NCBI GenBank assembly: GCA_003996215.1
Contig: QJPP01004084.1
Coordinates: forward strand, 310,001 to 374,000
DNA from: Jaltomata sinuosa
Lineage: Eukaryota; Streptophyta; Magnoliopsida; Solanales; Solanaceae
Direction of reading: 5' to 3'
Length of the DNA stretch: 64,000 bases
This document shows, piece by piece, positions 1-10,965 of the stretch; position 1 is the stretch's first letter, and every line of letters starts with the position of its first letter. Below the pieces are notes generated by a model. The model had not been told where the DNA came from. It saw only the letters and a list, made by a program, of their open reading frames with translations, and ran no database searches. Made by a program: the position numbers and the translations under genes.

Positions 1-1567
1 AGATAATCCTTCAAGTCAATTCAACATCAACTAAGTCAAGTTCATTATTCATAGCATCAATGTCATAATGCGAAACAAGCAAGAGGTGTACACACATGCT
101 ATGGGCCTTATGGCTGCCTATTAGCTATGACCTGCAGGGGACCCTAGGTTATTTATGTACCATATCGTGAGGTATCCACTCCATATCAACGTATCCATAA
201 TAATCTCTAGATAATCGGGTTCTCAGGCCCATATTCTCACAAAATATTTAGTACCCAAGACACTATTCATACTTAGCCGTTCCAGCTTACTTATCACTTT
301 CTGTTCATTCAGTCTATTCATGCAAGAATAATAGGAAAAACATATATAATACAATCATATTCTAAGACCAAACACAAATCATATAATTTCACTACAAACA
401 TATAATAAGATGAGTCTTAACTCCAATTTAAACTATAACCTACCTCGAGCGAAGATATAACACCCGCAAGCTAGTTCACTACTGTCTTGTCCTTTGTTAA
501 CTCTCTAGAATGCACAAGGTCTAGAAATAATAAATATATAAGAGTAATTAGCCAATTACCCTTCATTTAAGCCCTTGGGAATCAAACCCAATCACTCTAC
601 TCGCTACCCGAGGTTTCTAGCGTTCTCCAAGTGTTTAATAAGTCATAAATCAGTCATATTGCATTCATAGGATCAATATTCAAGGTTTCTAACTAAGTTC
701 ATAGTTTTTCCACCATTTTAAGCCTAAAGGTTTAACCTTTATGGGACCCAAGGTTTGCCACTAGCCTTAAACATGTTAAGAACTAATAGTTTCATGCTAG
801 AACTCGTAGAAACATAATTTAATATCAATTCTAGGTGATTTTATACCTACTCATAGGATTCTTCCCCAAGTTCATGCTTCTAGGGCTTAATTACAAGAAA
901 CCCACTATTAATTCTCCCCCCCAAGGTCTAAGGAATATAATTAATCAATAATAAGGGTTCTACAAATTACTTACCTCAAACAATGAAGTTTGCCCAAGTT
1001 TTCTTGGAAAACCCGCTTTTGAGAGCTCTATAACAAAGTTGAGTTATAACAGAAACAACTCAAAAAATTACAGAACGCCCAGGTATACTCCCATAATGTC
1101 ATCATAACAGATGACTCTCAGTAGCGATGAATCGTTGCAATGAGAAATGGCTCATCGTGATGGACTATCGCAATGAGATGCCCTCCATCGCTAAGAGAAA
1201 TAATTTCTAGAAGACAATGTTCTTTCTCCCAGATCCCTATTTCGCAACACACCTTATTTCATAGATACTACGAATTATTCCTAATACGACAACTATCATA
1301 TGCAGAGTTTCATGACTCCGATTCTCATCTCAAAACTTTCTACGAGATTCTACGGTAGTTGGCTATCTAATAATACACACACACTACCATACATTGACAC
1401 ATGAAGCACAAAATACACCTAAGGCATAGAACACTATATTTTAATCCGAGCTAACCCTAGCCTGAGATTTTCAATTCTCACCTTGGGACTTTTCTAGCTG
1501 AGTACTTATATCTTAATTCAACATAACGATAGAATATGTCATTGCATTAGATAGAACATGTCATACA
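1..1567 (-). repeat. 3' LTR of element H (partial)
   Basis: Homologous to 33409-34637 plus 36506-36807, the 5' LTR of the same element. By eye identity is near 88% over the first 185 bases. The boundary at 1567 is set by the spacing from the pre-LTR block (complement of 1568-1610), which matches the A and D elements. The LTR opens on the minus strand with TGTATGACATG. Directly inside is a near-duplicate of about 21 bases, so TGCAATGAC at 1546 is an alternative start. Contains a palindrome cluster and a consensus splice donor (minus-strand GAG|GTAAGT at 973-977). Confidence 0.85.
1085..1200 (-). repeat. TCATCGCGATGA-type near-palindrome cluster in H LTR
   Basis: Several decayed copies of an inverted-repeat word are packed into about 110 bases (for example TCATCGTGATGG, TCGCAATGAGA, CCATCGCTA). 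The sister LTR copy at about 34490-34610 keeps cleaner versions such as CATCGCGATGG and TCATCGCGATAG. It occupies the same relative place as the palindrome clusters of the other Tekay families here. Confidence 0.7.
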
Positions 1568-1610
1568 TTAGATACCAATTAAATAATCATTCATCCCTGA
1601 ACGACAATCG
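1568..1610 (-). other. Pre-3'-LTR block (plus-strand primer region) of element H
   Basis: The complement contains GTTCAGGGATGAATGAT and then an A/T-rich spacer ending just before the LTR. The same block, GGGATGAACGATGGGTAAAT, precedes the 3' LTRs of A and D at identical spacing, so it is the probable polypurine/priming region of this family. Confidence 0.6.
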
Positions 1611-1639
1611 ATAAGAAAACAGGCAACAATGAAGGTTAC

Positions 1640-2001
1640 CTAAATCGATTAACAAGTGAGGATACTTGTTTCGCATGTTTATCTCAGTCTCCCAAGTGGA
1701 CTCCTCAATGGAACAGTTCCTTCACTGGACTTTCACAGATGCAATATCCTTGATTCTTAACTTTTGAACATATCGATCAAGAATAACAATGTCTCTTCTT
1801 TATAAGAGAGGTTCTCATCTAACGGGATCGAATCCTAACAAATGAAGTAATAACCATCACTATGGTATTTCTTAAGCATCAACACATGGAGTATAGGGTA
1901 AACCCTCGACATACTAGGTGGTAAAGCCAACCTATAAGCAACTGGCCCTACCTTCTGAAGTATCTCGAAGGGTCCAATATACCCCAGACTCAACTTGAAT
2001 C
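1640..2001 (-). pseudogene. Integrase C-terminus and chromodomain of element H (broken)
   Basis: Read on the minus strand, this encodes the end of a chromovirus polyprotein. It begins with the GPFEIL-like integrase C-terminal motif and the VAYRLALPP stretch, followed by a degraded chromodomain. Stops and frame changes interrupt it. It is the direct continuation of the integrase piece that resumes at 10971. The two halves were parted by element A, and the reading frame closes if A and one target-duplication copy are removed. In the family the chromodomain steers integration into heterochromatin; here it is dead. Confidence 0.75.
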
Positions 2002-2349
2002 TGTAACGACCATGTTCATCATTACGGGTAGACTTTTCATGCCAAGTTTTAAGTCAGAAAACTTCTGAATTTGGGAGTAGAAAATTCTGCTAGGCTAGTC
2101 TCGATTAGATTGGAAGTGAGGTATGGTCTAGGGAAATCCGAGTAAGGATTGGGTAACGTGTCCTATTTTGATCTAGTTTTCTATTTAGCTAAGACATAAA
2201 GGAGTCTGGGAGACTTTTTGGAATCGAATTCGGGTAAGTAGAACTCTTGGAATCGAGGTTAACGTGAAGGGGTTATTCTGGAACATCAAGAAAATGAGTT
2301 TATTATAAAATGGACCAATTTGGGGGACTTTATGACTTTTTATCCCGTG

Positions 2350-2495
2350 TCAACTGCCATAGCAATTGATACATCGCTGTAGCGACCTCCACTATACCGG
2401 AAGTCAACGTTGGTCAGCACCGCTATAGCAGATGGTTCTGCTATGGCGGTACCACTATAGCAGAGAGGGGACCGCTATAGTGGACTAGTCAAGAT
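2350..2495. repeat. CCGCTATAGCGG-type palindrome cluster in A 5' LTR
   Basis: Decayed copies of the 12-base palindrome CCGCTATAGCGG, spaced about 15-25 bases (for example CCGCTATAGCAG, CTGCTATGGCGG, CCGCTATAGTGG). The cluster lies just upstream of an A/T-rich TTTAATATAGAAAAC stretch that may be the core promoter. The 3' LTR copy is at 9098-9255. Confidence 0.75.
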
Positions 2496-3221
2496 TTAAT
2501 ATAGAAAACTTTCCCAAAACATTCAGTTTCATCAAGAACGTTTTAGGAGAAGGAAAAGGCAATTTTGGGCGAACCTAATCAATTTTTCACCATTTTTCGT
2601 CCTAAAGGTAAGAATTCTACTCCCCAAACTCTATACTATCTTTCCTACACTGTAGAATTGCTAGGGGTAGACTTGGATAAAGGTTTGGAATGACCTAGGA
2701 TGGTAAAATCTGGGGAAATAGGGGATTCTAAGGTGTAGAAGTTCTTGAGTGTTGATGATTTCATTAGATTATGTGACCTTAATTCTCTAAATGTATCCTT
2801 AAAAATGGTAGGAATAGATGAATTAATGGTGGGAAAGCCTGAGAAAAGGGTGGGATAATCATGGTTGGCCTGGGGTTTGGGGATTTTTGCATAATTCGGG
2901 TAACTATTAGGCCATAAGGATTGATTTTGGTTGTTGTATGTTGTTTTAAACCAAGAATCGGTAGGAACTTCAGGAAATGGGAAAGCTCAAGTTGAGTAAC
3001 GCTTGGAATATTTTGAGGTAGGTGATGGTTGTTGATTCTAATATGCATTATGTGTTCACGTACTATTTCGTAGTAGTGTATGAGTTGCTTGTTTAGGGAA
3101 TATTTTGTGAATGTACTGTTGTCCGGTAATTAGTCTTGTGAAATGAAATTCTTTTGTTTGCTTATTGGTTTTACAAATATGTTTGTTCATTGGTTGTGAT
3201 TGATTTGGACTTGTTATAACA

Positions 3222-3376
3222 TTCGGTTGGCTCGGGTACCATGCTTGGTATGGGTATACTATCAGTTAGCTCAAGTACCATGCCTGGTATAGGAATTACT
3301 AACGGTTGGCTCGGGTACCATGCCTGAAACAAGAATTTCTATTGGTTGGCTTGGGTACCATGCCTGGTATGGGTTT
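3222..3376 (+). repeat. GGTACC tandem repeat (about 40-50 bp units) in A 5' LTR
   Basis: Four units built on TTGGCTCGGGTACCATGCCT with variable linkers. The counterpart is at about 9997-10145 in the 3' LTR. The same array is found in D and in three solo LTRs. Confidence 0.85.
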
Positions 3377-3751
3377 CTTTGATTGCATTACTGTTTTCTT
3401 TCGATGGTTCCATGAGTGGACCGAGTTGTATTCTTGAAATGTGAATTCTGCATATGGTCCATGAGAGGCCGAGTGATTTTATTTAAATGTGAGTTTGGTC
3501 TTAGTGTAGATGGAGATTCCATTTCTAACACTTATGTGATGTTAGGTGGATCCTTGGTGGATCCGAGTTTTGTGAAAATGGGTATATGTCGTGTTTTTGG
3601 GTGGTGTCAATGGTTGCTTTTGATTTCTGTGTTTAACGAGCTAAGGGAGGGACTTAATATCTGGGTACTTGCTGACTTGTTACATGTTTTATGTACCTTA
3701 CTATATTATGGTTTACTGTTCATATTATGTTTATTGGAGCTGGTCGATGAT

Positions 3752-3780
3752 CCTACCAGTACACGGTGTTTGTGTATTGA
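3752..3780 (+). promoter_or_regulatory. AGTACA...hairpin block of the LTR
   Basis: CCTACCAGTACA followed by a short loop and a TGTACTGA-like arm, decayed here to TGTATTGA. Counterparts are at 10523-10552, 24842-24873, 28522-28547, 33291-33318, 36071-36099, 39250-39272, 46367-46388, 52816-52836 and 57406-57432. Role unknown. RNA processing or R-region structure is possible. Confidence 0.5.
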
Positions 3781-4196
3781 CTCTGTATTTGCTTTTCTTT
3801 ATGTGAGTACATGAAATCTTATGGAGGCTGACACGCAACCTCAACTATAGTCCCAGCGCTTTCAGATATCAAGGGTGAGCTACTTTGATCGAGCTACCTT
3901 GGTTTCTTTCTGTTTAGTTATAGCCCACTTATTTCAGGCTTAACTTCTTACTTATTTAGGGTTGCATCCCAATATTTTCTAGACAATTTGGTAGAATGTT
4001 TTAGTACGATGACTTTCAGTTTTTAGGGAGAATATTTTTCGCAGTTTTATGATATGGTATTTGAGGTTTTATTGCTAGTTTATTTTACGCATTGGTTTTA
4101 GGCTGCTAGAACGGTTAAGTGTTGGGTTGGCATTGGTTCGCTCACCAGGGGGTATCGGGTGGGTGCCACTCATGGTGGTCTGGGTCATGAAAAAGA

Positions 4197-4208
4197 TGGT
4201 ATCAAAGC
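4197..4208 (+). other. Primer binding site of element A (initiator Met tRNA)
   Basis: TGGTATCAAAGC, one base from the usual TGGTATCAGAGC complementary to the 3' end of plant initiator tRNA-Met, four bases after the LTR end. Confidence 0.85.
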
Positions 4209-4410
4209 CTTAGGTTCGTTGATCTCGTCGTACTAAAATAGGTCTAGAAGAGTCTTGCATAATAGTGCGAAGACGTCCATACTTTTCTTCGAGAGGCTAT
4301 AGGACTTTAGGAAACTATCTCTTCTTTCTTTCTTCGTGCTATAACTTGATTCCAATTGGTATCTGGTGATACAAATTGGTATCTGAGCTCGTTCACTCTT
4401 CTGTTCGCAG

Positions 4411-5650
4411 ATGGTTAACACAAGGTACAACAAAGCAAGAGCAGCGATCCTAACTGTCATGAAAAGAGAAAGGGGCAGGGGTAGGGGCCGAGGTAGAGTG
4501 ACACCCTCCAGGGATGGAGCTCATGCGGCTGCAGGAGCATGTGAGGTGACCCCTCTCCAAACCCAGGATCAGGCTGAAGAGGAGGTCGAGGTTGCTGTTG
4601 AGGAGGGTGTAGAGCAGGTGGAGGCAGCACCGACTGGTGGTGCAGGCCTTCCTACTATCATAACTGAACCATTTCAATAGGTGAGGTCCTTATTGAGTGG
4701 GCTGGTTGGTGCTGGAGCCAACCCTACGGGGATAACGTATTAGGTTCCGAGTACTCAGCCAGTGGCTGCTATAGCTCCTAGAATGGATGCAACATCGGGC
4801 ATAGACAACTTCTTCAGACCAATGCTAGGTCTGATCATGACAGGAAATGAGCATGAGATGCTTACTAAATTTCTGAAGCTGAAACCTCCTACGTTTCAGG
4901 GTACTGAAAAGGAAGATGCTTATGAGTTCATATTGGACTGTTATGAGAGGCTGCATAAGCTGAGCATTGTGCAACAACATGGAGTTGAGTTTTTGACTTT
5001 TCAGCTACAAGGTGATGCTAAGCAGTAGTGGAGGTCTTATGTGGAATATCGGTCATGTGTTTTGCCCCCACTAACTTGGGAGCAATTCCACTCTCTCTTC
5101 TTAGAGAAGTATGTGCCTTGTACTTTGAGAGATCAAAAGAGGATGAGTTCATGGCTCTGGAGCAGGGTAATATGTCGGTCTCTGCTTATGAGACTAAGTT
5201 TCATGCCTTGTCTCATTTTGCTACACAGTTGTTAGGTTCTGAGGAGGAGCGGCTTCAGTTATTTGTGAAGGGCTTAAATATGGATTTATATGTGTAATCG
5301 GTGCACATGACTTTAGCAGGGAAGAGCTTTAATGAGGTAACAGATTATGTTAAAAAGTTAGAAAGGGTCAAGTAGGTTGGGCAGGCTAAAGTGTTAGCCA
5401 AGAGGTGCCGAAATGATGGAAACTTCAGTGGCTCGCACTCTAGGGGTTAAAATCAGCAGGTTTACTCTGTCTGTCCTATTTAGTCATCTTTTCCAGCTTC
5501 TACAGGTGGTCATTCGGGAGCTAACCAACAGTTTTCAGCTCCTTAGGGCCAGAGAGCTTCTTACACTTCTACCAACAGGCCATCGCTGATCATGGTTGCT
5601 TCCTATGTGGTGATCCGGGCCACTTTAAAAGGGAGTGCCCTCACAGACAG
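4411..5650 (+). pseudogene. gag of element A (broken)
   Basis: Starts at ATG 4411 with an Arg/Gly-rich basic stretch (residues about 22-32) and an acidic segment. The retroviral-gag-like domain follows at about 4762-5400 (motifs FLKLKPPTFQGT, FVKGLN). A CX2CX4HX4C zinc knuckle is encoded at 5597-5638. Gag forms the cytoplasmic particle that packages element RNA. Stops occur at 4678, 4741, 5026, 5296, 5371 and 5449 and later, and a frame change lies near 5130 at an AAAAG run. Most stops sit where CAG, CAA or TGG would be expected. The start follows directly on a splice-acceptor-like sequence. Confidence 0.8.
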
Positions 5651-5791
5651 ACTGGTAATCAGTCTCACCAGCAGTCCAAGGCTGCGGTCCTGGCAGGCAG
5701 GGGTGGTCATGCTAGAGTCCATCCACAGGGTGGGCGAGGTAACCTTCAGGGAGGCTGGAGAGACAGGGGGAATGGTGGCACGGGAAGGGGT

Positions 5792-6423
5792 GTGGCGCAG
5801 TCAGTCAGGAAAGTTGCTCGGATTGATGAACGGGCTCACTGTTATGCTTTTCTAGGAAAGTCAGAGGCTGAGGCGTCAGACGCGGTGATCACAAGTACAA
5901 TTCTAGTCTGTGATAGAATGGCTTTGGTACTTTTTGACCCAGGTTCTACCTACTCTTATGTGTCTGTGAATTTTTCTATGGGTCTAGACTTGATTTGCGA
6001 TATCCTTGATTTCCCTATCTATGTTTCCACCCCGATTGGAGAGTTCGTGGTTGTGACTCATGTTTATAATGTTTGTTCTATAATTTTTGTGGGGATGCAT
6101 ACTTGGGTAGAATGGTAATTTTGGATATGGTAGACTTCGATGTCATTCTGAGCATGGCCTAGTTATCCCCTTATCATGCTGTATTGAATTGTAACGCTAA
6201 TACAGTGGCTCTAGAGATTCTGGGTAATGATAGGCTAGAGTGGGAAGGTGTGTACAGGCCTAAGCCGGCCAAGGTAATATCATTCATTCGGGCTAGAAAG
6301 CTAGTGGAGAGAGAGTGTTTAGACTTTTTGGCTCATCTCCGGGATGATTGTGTGGAGTCCCCATCTATTGAGTCAGTTCCAATTGTTTCAAAGTTTCAGG
6401 AGGTGTTTCAATGGATTGGCTAG
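5792..6423 (+). pseudogene. Aspartic protease region of element A (broken)
   Basis: The protease active-site motif DPGSTYSYVS is encoded from 5936, inside the open stretch 5792-6118. The second stretch 6184-6423 continues the protease tail and the linker toward RT. The family enzyme cuts the gag-pol polyprotein inside the particle. A stop at about 6116-6118 and one at 6160 separate the pieces. It follows the gag zinc knuckle by about 300 bases, the normal order. Confidence 0.7.
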
Positions 6424-7055
6424 TATGCCTCCGGACAGGGATATTTATTTCTGTATTGACTTGGAGCGGGGCACTCGCCCAATTTCCATTCCTCCATATC
6501 GTATGGCTTCGCCAGAGTTAAAGGAACTTAAGACTCAGCTTTAGGAACTCCTAGATAAGGGATTCGTCCATCCTAGTGCTTCCCCTTGGGGTGCTCCGGT
6601 CTTGTTTGTGAAGAAAAAAGATGGTAGTATGCAGATGTGCATAGATTATAGGCAGTTCAATAAGGTGACCATCCGAAATAAGTACCCTTTACCCCGTATA
6701 GATGATCTGTTTGACCAGTTACAGGGTGCATCCGTGTTCTCAAAAATTGACTTGAGGTCAGGGTATCATCAGTTAAAGATTAGGCCCGAGAACATTCCTA
6801 AGACTACTTTTGGACTCGGTATGAGCATTACGAGTTCTCAATGATATCGTTTGGGTTAACTAATGCGCCGACAACATTTATGAGTTTGATGAATGGGGAG
6901 TTTAAATCTTATTTGGATTCGTTCATCATCATTTTTATTGACGATATTTTGATCTACTCCAAGAGTAGGGAGGAGCATGCTAGGCATCTCCGTATTGTGT
7001 TAGAATTGTTGAGGTGCCAGAAACTTTATGTAAAGTTCTCCAAGTGTGAATTTTG
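6344..7055 (+). pseudogene. Reverse transcriptase of element A (3' part deleted)
   Basis: Encodes the Ty3/gypsy RT: the PPDRDI/DLERGTRPI entry motif, VKKKDGSMQMCIDYR, KIDLRSGYHQ and the catalytic FIDDILIYS box (about 6934-6960, intact) are readable. The enzyme copies element RNA to DNA. A stop at 6542 and a frame change at about 6840 break it. Just after the FSKCEFW motif the frame jumps to the segment normally found after RNase H, so the RT connection region and RNase H are missing. Confidence 0.8.
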
Positions 7056-8255
7056 GTTGACTTTGATCGCATTCTTAAGGCTAATATGGTGGCAAATGCA
7101 TTGAGCCATAAGACAGTCAGCATGGTAAGTTTTTCTTGCTTGGGAGTGTCCAAGCGACCATTGGCAAGGGAGCTTCAGGCTTTGGAAGCTAAATTCATGC
7201 ACTTGGGTATCTCGGAACGGGGTGCGATGCTGGCCAGTATTGAGGTCAAACCTAGATTCATAGAAGAGATAAAAACCAAGTAGCTTCAGGATTCGCAGTT
7301 GAGCAAGCTTCAGAGCAAGGCAATATCTGAAGAATCCAGGGATACCACGTTGGATTTTGGCGGCGTGTTAAATATTAGAGGAAGGATTTGTGTTCCTTAG
7401 GTTGGTGACATCATTCAGAAGGTGTTATCAAAGGCTCATGGCTTGCGGTATTCGATTCATCCGGGTGTAACCAAGATGTACAGGGATTTGAGGCAGCTTT
7501 ACTGGTGGCCCGAGATGAAAAGGGACATAGCTGAGTTTGTGTCCAAATGTCAAAACTGCTAGTAGGTAAAATATGAGCATAAAAGACCTGCAGGACTACT
7601 ACAGAGGATGCCCATTCCAGAGTGGAAATGGGAAAAGATAACCATGGACTTTGTGGTGGGTCTTCCCAAGACTTTGGGGAAGTATGACTCTATTTGGATC
7701 ATTGTGTACAGGTTGACCAAGTCAGATCATTTTATTTTGGTCAGGGTGGACTACAATTCACAGCAATTGGCTAAGATTTATGTGAAAGAGATCGTGAGAT
7801 TGCACGGGGTACCACTGTCCATCATTTCAGACAGAGGTACACAGTTTACCCTCAAGTTTTGGGGTAAGTTACACGAAGAGTTGGGCACTCAACTCCCTTC
7901 AGTACAACCTTCCATCCTCAGACTGATGGTCAGTTGGAGAGGAACATCCAGGTATTAGAGGACATGCTGAGAGCATATGTGATTGACTTCGGGGGTCATT
8001 GGTACCAATTTCTATTGTTATGTGAGTTGTCGTACAATAATAGCTACCACTCCAGCATCAACATGGCACCATTTGAAGCGCTGTATGAAAGGGGTTGTAG
8101 GTCACCTATAGGGTGGTTTGAGGAGGGCTATGTAAAGCCTTTGGGCGTGGAATTGGTAAGGGAAGTACAAGAAAAGGTAAGAGGCATTCAGACAAAGCTG
8201 CTAGCTGTATGCGGATCGCAAGGTAAGGGACATGGATTTCCAGGTTGGTGAACAA
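7056..8255 (+). pseudogene. Integrase of element A (broken)
   Basis: The order is post-RNase-H linker (VANALSHK, from about 7092), HHCC zinc domain (about 7435-7560, SIHPGVTKMY and KCQNC), then the catalytic core with first Asp in ITMDFVVGLP (about 7640) and second in IISDRGTQFT. The Glu follows in DGQLERNIQ after a frame change near 7880-7934. Integrase joins the cDNA ends to target DNA. Two adjacent TAG codons (7560-7565) replace the usual Gln pair after the zinc domain. Region 7934-8251 reads on into the core tail (YNNSYHSSI..APFEALY). Confidence 0.8.
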
Positions 8256-8734
8256 ATGCTATTGAAAGTGTCACCAATAAATGGAGTATCCATTTCGGTA
8301 AGAAGGGCAATCTCAACCCTCAGTTCATCGAACTGTTTGAAGTTCTTGAGATTGTAGGGCCAGTGGCTTATAAGCTAGCACTGCCGCCCAGTTTGTCGGG
8401 TGTCCATCCGGTATTCTATGTATCCATGCTAAAGCGGTACCATGGGGATAGGGACTATATCATCAAGTGGGATGAGGTGTTATTTGATAAGGATCTTTGT
8501 TCTGAAGAGGAACCGATTGTGATTATTGATCAGGATGTCCGAAAATTGAGGAAAAAAGTGATCAGTATGGTAAAGATTCAATGGAAGCAACATCCGATTG
8601 AGGAAACCACTTGGCAAACCAAGAAGGATATGCGGCACAAGTACCCTCACTTGTTTGAGGATTCAGGTACTACACTTTTGTTTCTTTATTCCCATAATTT
8701 TGGGTTAGATCGTTCAGGGATGAACGATGGGTAA
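8256..8734 (+). pseudogene. Integrase C-terminus and chromodomain of element A
   Basis: The frame 8363-8734 starts in the conserved AYKLALPPSLSGVHPVF motif and ends in a chromodomain-like fold (KVISMVKIQWKQHPIEETTW.. and KYPHLFE). This typifies Tekay chromoviruses, where it binds histone marks and guides insertion. Upstream bases 8256-8362 encode the GKKGNL..PQFIELFEVLE stretch with frame problems. The stop at 8732-8734 comes just before the 3' LTR. Confidence 0.75.
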
Positions 8735-8746
8735 ATTGGTATTTGT
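8712..8746 (+). other. Pre-3'-LTR priming block of element A
   Basis: Contains GGGATGAACGATGGGTAAAT just before the LTR start at 8747. Nearly identical to the block at 59750-59780 in D and to the complement of 1568-1610 in H. A plain polypurine run is not obvious, so its role as the plus-strand primer site rests on position. Confidence 0.55.
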
Positions 8747-10965
8747 TGTAACGACCAGGTTCATCGTTATGGGTAGATTTTTCGTGCCAAGTTTCAAGTC
8801 AGAAAACTTTCAGATTTGGGAGTTGAAAATTCTGGGCTAGGCTAGTCTCAGCTAGATTAGGAGCGAGGTATGGTCTAGAAAAAACTGGGTAAGGATTGGG
8901 TAACGTGTCATTTTTTGAGCTAGTTTTCCATTTAGAAAAGACATAAAGGAGTCCGGAGAACTTTTCAGAATGAATTTGGGTAAGTAGAACTCCCGGTATT
9001 GAGGTTGACGTGAAGGGGTTGTTCTGGAACATCAGGAAAATGAGTGTGCTGTAAACTGAACCAATTTGAGGGACTTTATGACTTTTTGTCCCATGTCAAC
9101 CACCATGGCGGTTGACACATTGCTGTAGCGACCTCCGCTATAGCGGAGAAAATACTATTATAGTGAAAGTCAACGTTGGTCAGCACCGCTATAGTGGATG
9201 GTTTTGCTATGATGATACTGCTATAGTAGAGCGAGGACCGCTATAGCAGACCAGTCGAGATTTAATGCAGAAAACTTCCCCAAAATATTCAGTTTCATCA
9301 AGAACATTTTGGGAGAAGGGCAAGGCGATTTTGGGTGAACCTAATCAGTTTTCCACCATTTTTCATCCTAAAGGTAAGAATTCCACTCTCCAAACTCTGT
9401 ACTATCTTTCCTATGCTGTAAAATTTCTAGGGGTAGACTTGGGGAAAGGATTGGAATGACCTAAGATGGTAGAATCTGGGAAAATAGAGGATTCTAAGTT
9501 GTAGAAGTTCTTGGGTATTGATGATTTCATTAGATTATGATCATGTGACCTTAATTCTCTAAATGTATCCATAAAAATGGTAGGAATAGATAAATTAATG
9601 GTGGGAAAGCCCATGAAAAAGGGTGGGATGATCATGGTTGGCCTGGGGTTTGGGGATTTTTGCATAATTCGAGTAACTATTAGGCCATAAGGATTGATTT
9701 TGGTTGTTGTGTGTTATCTTAGACCAAGAACCGGCAAGAACTTTGAGAAATGGGAAAGCTTCGGTTGAGTAGTGCTTGGAATATTTCGAGGTAGTTTGAT
9801 GGTTGTTGATTCTAATATGCATTATGTGTTCACGTACTATTTCGTAGTAGTGTATGAGTTGCATGTATAGGGAATGTTTTGTGAATGTCTAGTTATACGG
9901 TAATCAGTCTTGTGAAATTAACTTCTTTTGTTTGCTTGTTGGTTTTACAAGTATGTTTTTTTATTGGTTGTGATTGATTTGGACTTGTTATGACATTCAG
10001 TTGGCTCGGGTACCATGCCTGATATGGTATACTAACGGTTGGCTCGGGTATCATCCTTCGTACGGGAATTACTAACGATTAGCTTGGGTACCACGCTGGT
10101 ATGAGAATTTCTAATGGTTGGCTCGGGTACCATGCCTGATACAAGTTGCTTTGATTGCATTAGTGTTTTATTTCGATATTTCCATGAGTAGACTGGGTTG
10201 TATTCTTGAAATGTAAATTCTGCATATGGTCCATGAGAGGCCGGGTTATTTTATTTAAATGTGAGTTTCATCTTAGTGTAGATCGAGATTGCATGTCTAA
10301 CACTTAGATGATGTTAGGGGGATCCTTGGTGGGCCTGAGTTTTGTGAAAAAGGGTATATGTCATGTTTTTGGGTGGGGTCAATGGTTGCTTTTCATTTTT
10401 ATGTTTAACGAGCTAAGGGAGGGACTTAATATCTTGGTACTTGCTGACTTGTTACATGTTTCATGTACCTTACTATGTTACGGTTTACTATTCATATTAT
10501 GTTTATTGGAGCTGGCCGACGATCCTACCAGTACATGGTGTTTGTGCACTGTCTCTGCACTTGCTTTCTTTTTTGTGAGTACAGAAAATCTTCCGGCGGC
10601 TGACACGCTATCTCACCTGTAGTCCCAGCGATTTTAGACATCAAGGGTGAGCTGCTTCGATCGAGCTACCTTGGTTTCTTTCTATTTAGTTATAGCCCAC
10701 TTTTTTCGAGCTTAAACTCTTGCTTATTTGGGGTTGCATCCCCGTATTTTCTAGACAATTTAGTAGAATGTTTTCATATGATGACTTTCAGTTTCTAGGG
10801 AGAATGTTTTCAGCAGTTTTATGATATGGTATTTGAGGTTTTATATCTAGTTTATTTTATGCATTAGTTTTAGGCTGCTAGAATGGTTAAGTGTTGGGTC
10901 ATCATTGATTTGCTCACCCAAAGGGTATTGGGTGGGTGCCACTCATGGCGTTCTAGGTCATGACA
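8747..10965 (+). repeat. 3' LTR of element A
   Basis: About 2219 bases, homologous along its full length to 2002-4192. Starts TGTAACGACC and ends GGTCATGACA. Includes a palindrome cluster (9098-9255), a donor-like AAAG|GTAAGAATT (GT at 9374), the GGTACC array (about 9997-10145) and the hairpin block (10523-10552). The right flank ACATC is the partner of GAATC at 1997-2001. Confidence 0.88.

Larger units (their letters stand above)
2002..4192 (+). repeat. 5' LTR of element A
   Basis: About 2191 bases. Starts TGTAACGACC-like and ends at TCATGAAA, where the sister copy has TCATGACA. Carries, in order, the CTATAG palindrome cluster, a donor-like AAAG|GTAAGAATT (2604-2614), the GGTACC tandem repeat, the AGTACA hairpin block and a terminal TG..CA edge. 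No separate gene is supported inside it. A hydrophobic 132-residue open frame at 3416-3814 overlaps conserved LTR sequence and is probably chance. Confidence 0.88.
2608..4410 (+). other. Candidate leader intron of element A
   Basis: A strong donor-like site (AAAG|GTAAGA, GT at 2608-2609) lies in the LTR downstream of the probable promoter. A pyrimidine-rich acceptor (TTCTGTTCGCAG, AG at 4409-4410) touches the gag ATG at 4411. Both are seen in sequence, and splicing between them is inference. The same pairing appears in elements H and C. Confidence 0.4.
2002..10965 (+). mobile_element. Element A: Tekay-type Ty3/gypsy retrotransposon, inserted in H
   Basis: Complete outline: TGTAACGAC...TGA(C)A LTRs at 2002-4192 and 8747-10965, primer site 4197-4208, gag, protease, RT, integrase and chromodomain in order, then the pre-LTR block. 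Flanks are GAATC (1997-2001) and ACATC (10966-10970), a five-base duplication with two later changes. The host integrase frame closes across it, which supports the boundaries. The LTRs differ at about one base in eight over the first 340 by eye, so it is old. RNase H has been deleted near 7055 and many codons are now stops. It cannot be autonomous. Confidence 0.88.

Noticed and set aside
3416..3814. Hydrophobic 132-codon frame in the A 5' LTR (also 10308-10622 in the 3' LTR)
   Set aside because: Lies wholly in LTR sequence, is shortened and altered in the sister LTR, and covers the AGTACA hairpin block that explains local conservation.
4450..4677. Minus-strand frame opposite A gag
   Set aside because: Shadow of the gag frame on the plus strand.
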